Below are positions 62,029-64,000 of a DNA stretch of 64,000 nt, one piece after another. The notes under the pieces were generated by a model. It saw only the letters and a list, made by a program, of their open reading frames with translations, made no database searches and had not been told where the DNA came from. This stretch comes from Acidobacteriota bacterium (lineage in GTDB: Bacteria; Acidobacteriota; Vicinamibacteria; Marinacidobacterales; Marinacidobacteraceae): assembly GCA_022828085.1 (NCBI GenBank), contig JAJEIY010000073.1, positions 1-64,000 on the forward strand, given 5' to 3'. Position 1 is the stretch's first letter, and the number at the start of each line of letters is the position of its first letter. The translations under genes were made by a program, and so were the position numbers.

Positions 62029-64000
62029 TCAGCGCGAGCCGGACTCCCTCCCTTCCACCCGGACCACCCCGGGCATCCCGGCGGCGCCGAGCGCGCTGTT
62101 GACGCTGCCCAAATCGGATTCCACGATCCCGGCGAACTCCGCGACGCGGGCTTCCACCAGCTCGTGGAGCCCGTCATAGACCTCGAGCATCTGGTCGGTC
62201 GGCCGGAAATCGCTCGTCGCCACCACGCCGGCGAGGTAGAGGATCCGCCCCGCAAGCTGCGTCGGCCAGCGGAGGTGGTCCTGGCCGGTTCCGGTGATGA
62301 GCAACTGGATCAACTGCTCCTCCACCGCGAGCAGCGAGCCGTCGAGTCCGTCCACCGCCGAGGCGATGGCTTCGACCCGCCCGGTCTCCTCGGCCAGCAG
62401 CTTCAGGTCGAGCACCTGCCGCCGCAGCCACTCGATCTCGTTCACCGTCCCGACCACGGTCTCGAGGTCGGCCCGCAGCAGGCGGAGCAGCGCCGTCTGG
62501 GCGGCGATGTCCTCGAGCGTGCCCTCGCTCTTCGGGTCCTTCCGAATCTCGATGGGCGCGGTTTGCTCGGCGTCGCCCACCTTCAGCGCCACGGTGTACT
62601 CGCCCGGCGGGGCGAGGATCGAGATCCGCCCGATCGTCCCCGCGCGGGTCCGCTCCTCGTCGAGCGTCACCCAGTCGGCGAAGAGGGGCTTCGTCCGCAG
62701 GACCGCCTGCGTCGAGGCCTCTTCGCGGAGATCCCAGGTCACCCGGTTCAGGCCTTTCTCACCCGTGGTCTCCAGGGTGCGGATGGTTTCTCCGGCCGCG
62801 TTCCGGATCTCGATGGAGACGTCCGCACCCGCCTCGGCGAGCCAGAAGTTGATCGGGGCGCCGTAGGGCGGGTTCTCGCCCTCGGACCAGTCGTCGAAGT
62901 GGGCGAACGGCGGCGTGATGGGATGGAAGCGGTAGGCCCCCCGCGGCTCGAACAGGTGGACGCTCGCCGACGCCACCTCCTCGGTCCACTGCTGGAGCGG
63001 CGAGATGTCGTCCATGATCCAGAAGCCGCGCCCGTAGGTCCCCACCACCAGGTCGCCGAAGTGTTCCTGGACGGCGATCCAGTACATCGGGCTCGGCGGC
63101 AGGCCGTTCGCGAGCCGCTGCCAGTTGTCCCCGTCGTCGAAGCTCACGTAGAGGAAGTTCTCGGTCCCGAGGTAGAGGAGCCCGGGCCGCACCGGGTCTT
63201 CCCGCACGTTCCGGGTGTAACTCAACGGACTGTCGGCGACGCCGTTCACGATCTTCGTCCACGACTGGCCGAAGTCCCCGGTCCGGTACACGTAGGGCTC
63301 GAAGTTGCCCACCTGGTGCGCCTCGACGGTCATGTACGCCTTGCCGGCGTCCCATTTCGAGGCGTCGATGTTGCGGACCACCCCGTCCACCGGCATGTCG
63401 GGCACGTTCGCGGTCACGTCCGTCCAGTTCGCGCCGCCGTCCCGGGTCAGGTGGATCAGCCCGTCGTTGGTCCCCGCCCAGATCACCCCCTCGGTTACCG
63501 GGCTCTCGTCGATCGCGTAGACGACGCAGCAGTACTCCACCCCGATGTTGTCCGGGGTAAGGCCGCCGGAGATGGTCTGGCGGGACTTGTCGTTGGTGGT
63601 CAGGTCGGGGCTGACCTCCTCCCAGCTCTGGCCCCCGTTGGTGGTCCGGTGCACGTGCTGGCTGCCCACGTAGACCGTGTTCCGGTCGTGCGGCGAGATC
63701 AGCAGCGGGAAGACCCACTGGAAGCGGTAGCGCAGGTCGTCGGCCGGCCGGCCGCGGGTGCTCTCCGGCCAGACCTCGAGCTGGCGGAACTGCCGGGCGC
63801 GCTCGTCGTAGCGGGTCACGATCCCGCCGGCGGCGCCCGCGCCTGAAGCCGTCGACCAGACGATGTTCGGATCCTCGGGATCGGGGGTCGCGAAGCCGCT
63901 CTCGCCCCCGCCGACCCCGTGCCACATGCCGCGCGAGAGGCCGCCGCCGATGAACCCGCTGACCCACGCGCGGCTGGGGCCCCTCGTCGAGGGACCGTCC
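62029..64000 (-). CDS. Sortilin/VPS10-type beta-propeller protein, 5' end missing
   Basis: At least 657 residues; the reading frame stays open to the window edge, so the start is outside. Asp-box-like repeats typical of VPS10/sortilin and sialidase propellers are frequent (VHRTTNGGQSWEEV, IHLTRDGGANWTDV, VYRTGDFGQSWTKI, LYVSFDDGDNWQRL). A C-terminal part with a FlgD/Ig-like stretch (GADVSIEIRNAAGETIRTLE) follows, then helices. Such large secreted proteins are common in Acidobacteriota and Gemmatimonadota; role unknown. Confidence 0.82.
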   Translation of the reverse strand, partial: DGPSTRGPSRAWVSGFIGGGLSRGMWHGVGGGESGFATPDPEDPNIVWSTASGAGAAGGIVTRYDERARQFRQLEVWPESTRGRPADDLRYRFQWVFPLLISPHDRNTVYVGSQHVHRTTNGGQSWEEVSPDLTTNDKSRQTISGGLTPDNIGVEYCCVVYAIDESPVTEGVIWAGTNDGLIHLTRDGGANWTDVTANVPDMPVDGVVRNIDASKWDAGKAYMTVEAHQVGNFEPYVYRTGDFGQSWTKIVNGVADSPLSYTRNVREDPVRPGLLYLGTENFLYVSFDDGDNWQRLANGLPPSPMYWIAVQEHFGDLVVGTYGRGFWIMDDISPLQQWTEEVASASVHLFEPRGAYRFHPITPPFAHFDDWSEGENPPYGAPINFWLAEAGADVSIEIRNAAGETIRTLETTGEKGLNRVTWDLREEASTQAVLRTKPLFADWVTLDEERTRAGTIGRISILAPPGEYTVALKVGDAEQTAPIEIRKDPKSEGTLEDIAAQTALLRLLRADLETVVGTVNEIEWLRRQVLDLKLLAEETGRVEAIASAVDGLDGSLLAVEEQLIQLLITGTGQDHLRWPTQLAGRILYLAGVVATSDFRPTDQMLEVYDGLHELVEARVAEFAGIVESDLGSVNSALGAAGMPGVVRVEGRESGSR

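Overview
The window is GC-rich bacterial chromosome from a Gram-negative organism. Evidence for an outer membrane includes DUF5916-type barrels, a barrel ending in Tyr-Arg-Phe, many lipoprotein signals and a periplasmic Cu/Zn superoxide dismutase. The mix of paired DUF5916 proteins, a sortilin/VPS10-type propeller, an S9 peptidase, PQQ enzymes and abundant two-hairpin intergenic repeats suggests Gemmatimonadota or Acidobacteriota. That placement is an inference; no rRNA or tRNA gene is present to settle it.

Layout. 1-6.1 kb: a five-gene polyamine-type ABC transporter operon (minus strand; ATPase, two tandem binding proteins, two permeases). 6.4-24.2 kb: secreted and envelope proteins (NTF2-like, DUF5916 twice, cyclophilin, PhoD phosphatase, beta-barrel, S9 peptidase, CPBP protease, metallo-beta-lactamase-fold lipoprotein), interrupted by a MazEF-like module and an ATPase-nuclease gene. 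24.3-26.3 kb: a visibly AT-richer insert with a membrane-anchored pentapeptide-repeat protein and a translationally coupled unknown protein.

26.3-42.8 kb: a defence/conflict island, entirely on the minus strand. In transcription order it holds recQ, a 32-bp-period repeat array, a three-gene module (winged-helix protein, inactive trypsin-like paralogue, intact trypsin-like protease), an hsdM fused to a PIN toxin domain, a small antitoxin-like gene, a second PIN gene carrying its own antitoxin-like tail, a third antitoxin-like gene, an Mrr-type endonuclease, hsdS, hsdR and another ATPase-nuclease gene. Many neighbours overlap by 4 nt, so long polycistronic transcripts are likely.

43-49 kb: an Nramp-like transporter lacking canonical metal ligands, two coupled phytoene-desaturase-like flavoproteins, and a DUF234-type ATPase. 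49-51 kb: a Phd/UPF0175 fusion and another DUF4143 ATPase with a decayed duplicate of its 3' end. 51-55 kb: sodC and a PQQ dehydrogenase, diheme cytochrome c and beta-propeller operon. 55-64 kb: GcvT-like methyl transferase, Fic protein, Rieske oxygenase, an Rnl5-type RNA ligase facing a methyltransferase/hydrolase pair across a triple hairpin array, and the 5'-truncated sortilin-type protein.

The best candidates for something undescribed are the winged-helix/pseudoprotease/protease module with its upstream 32-bp array, and the nested PIN toxin-antitoxin block fused into the type I methylase operon.
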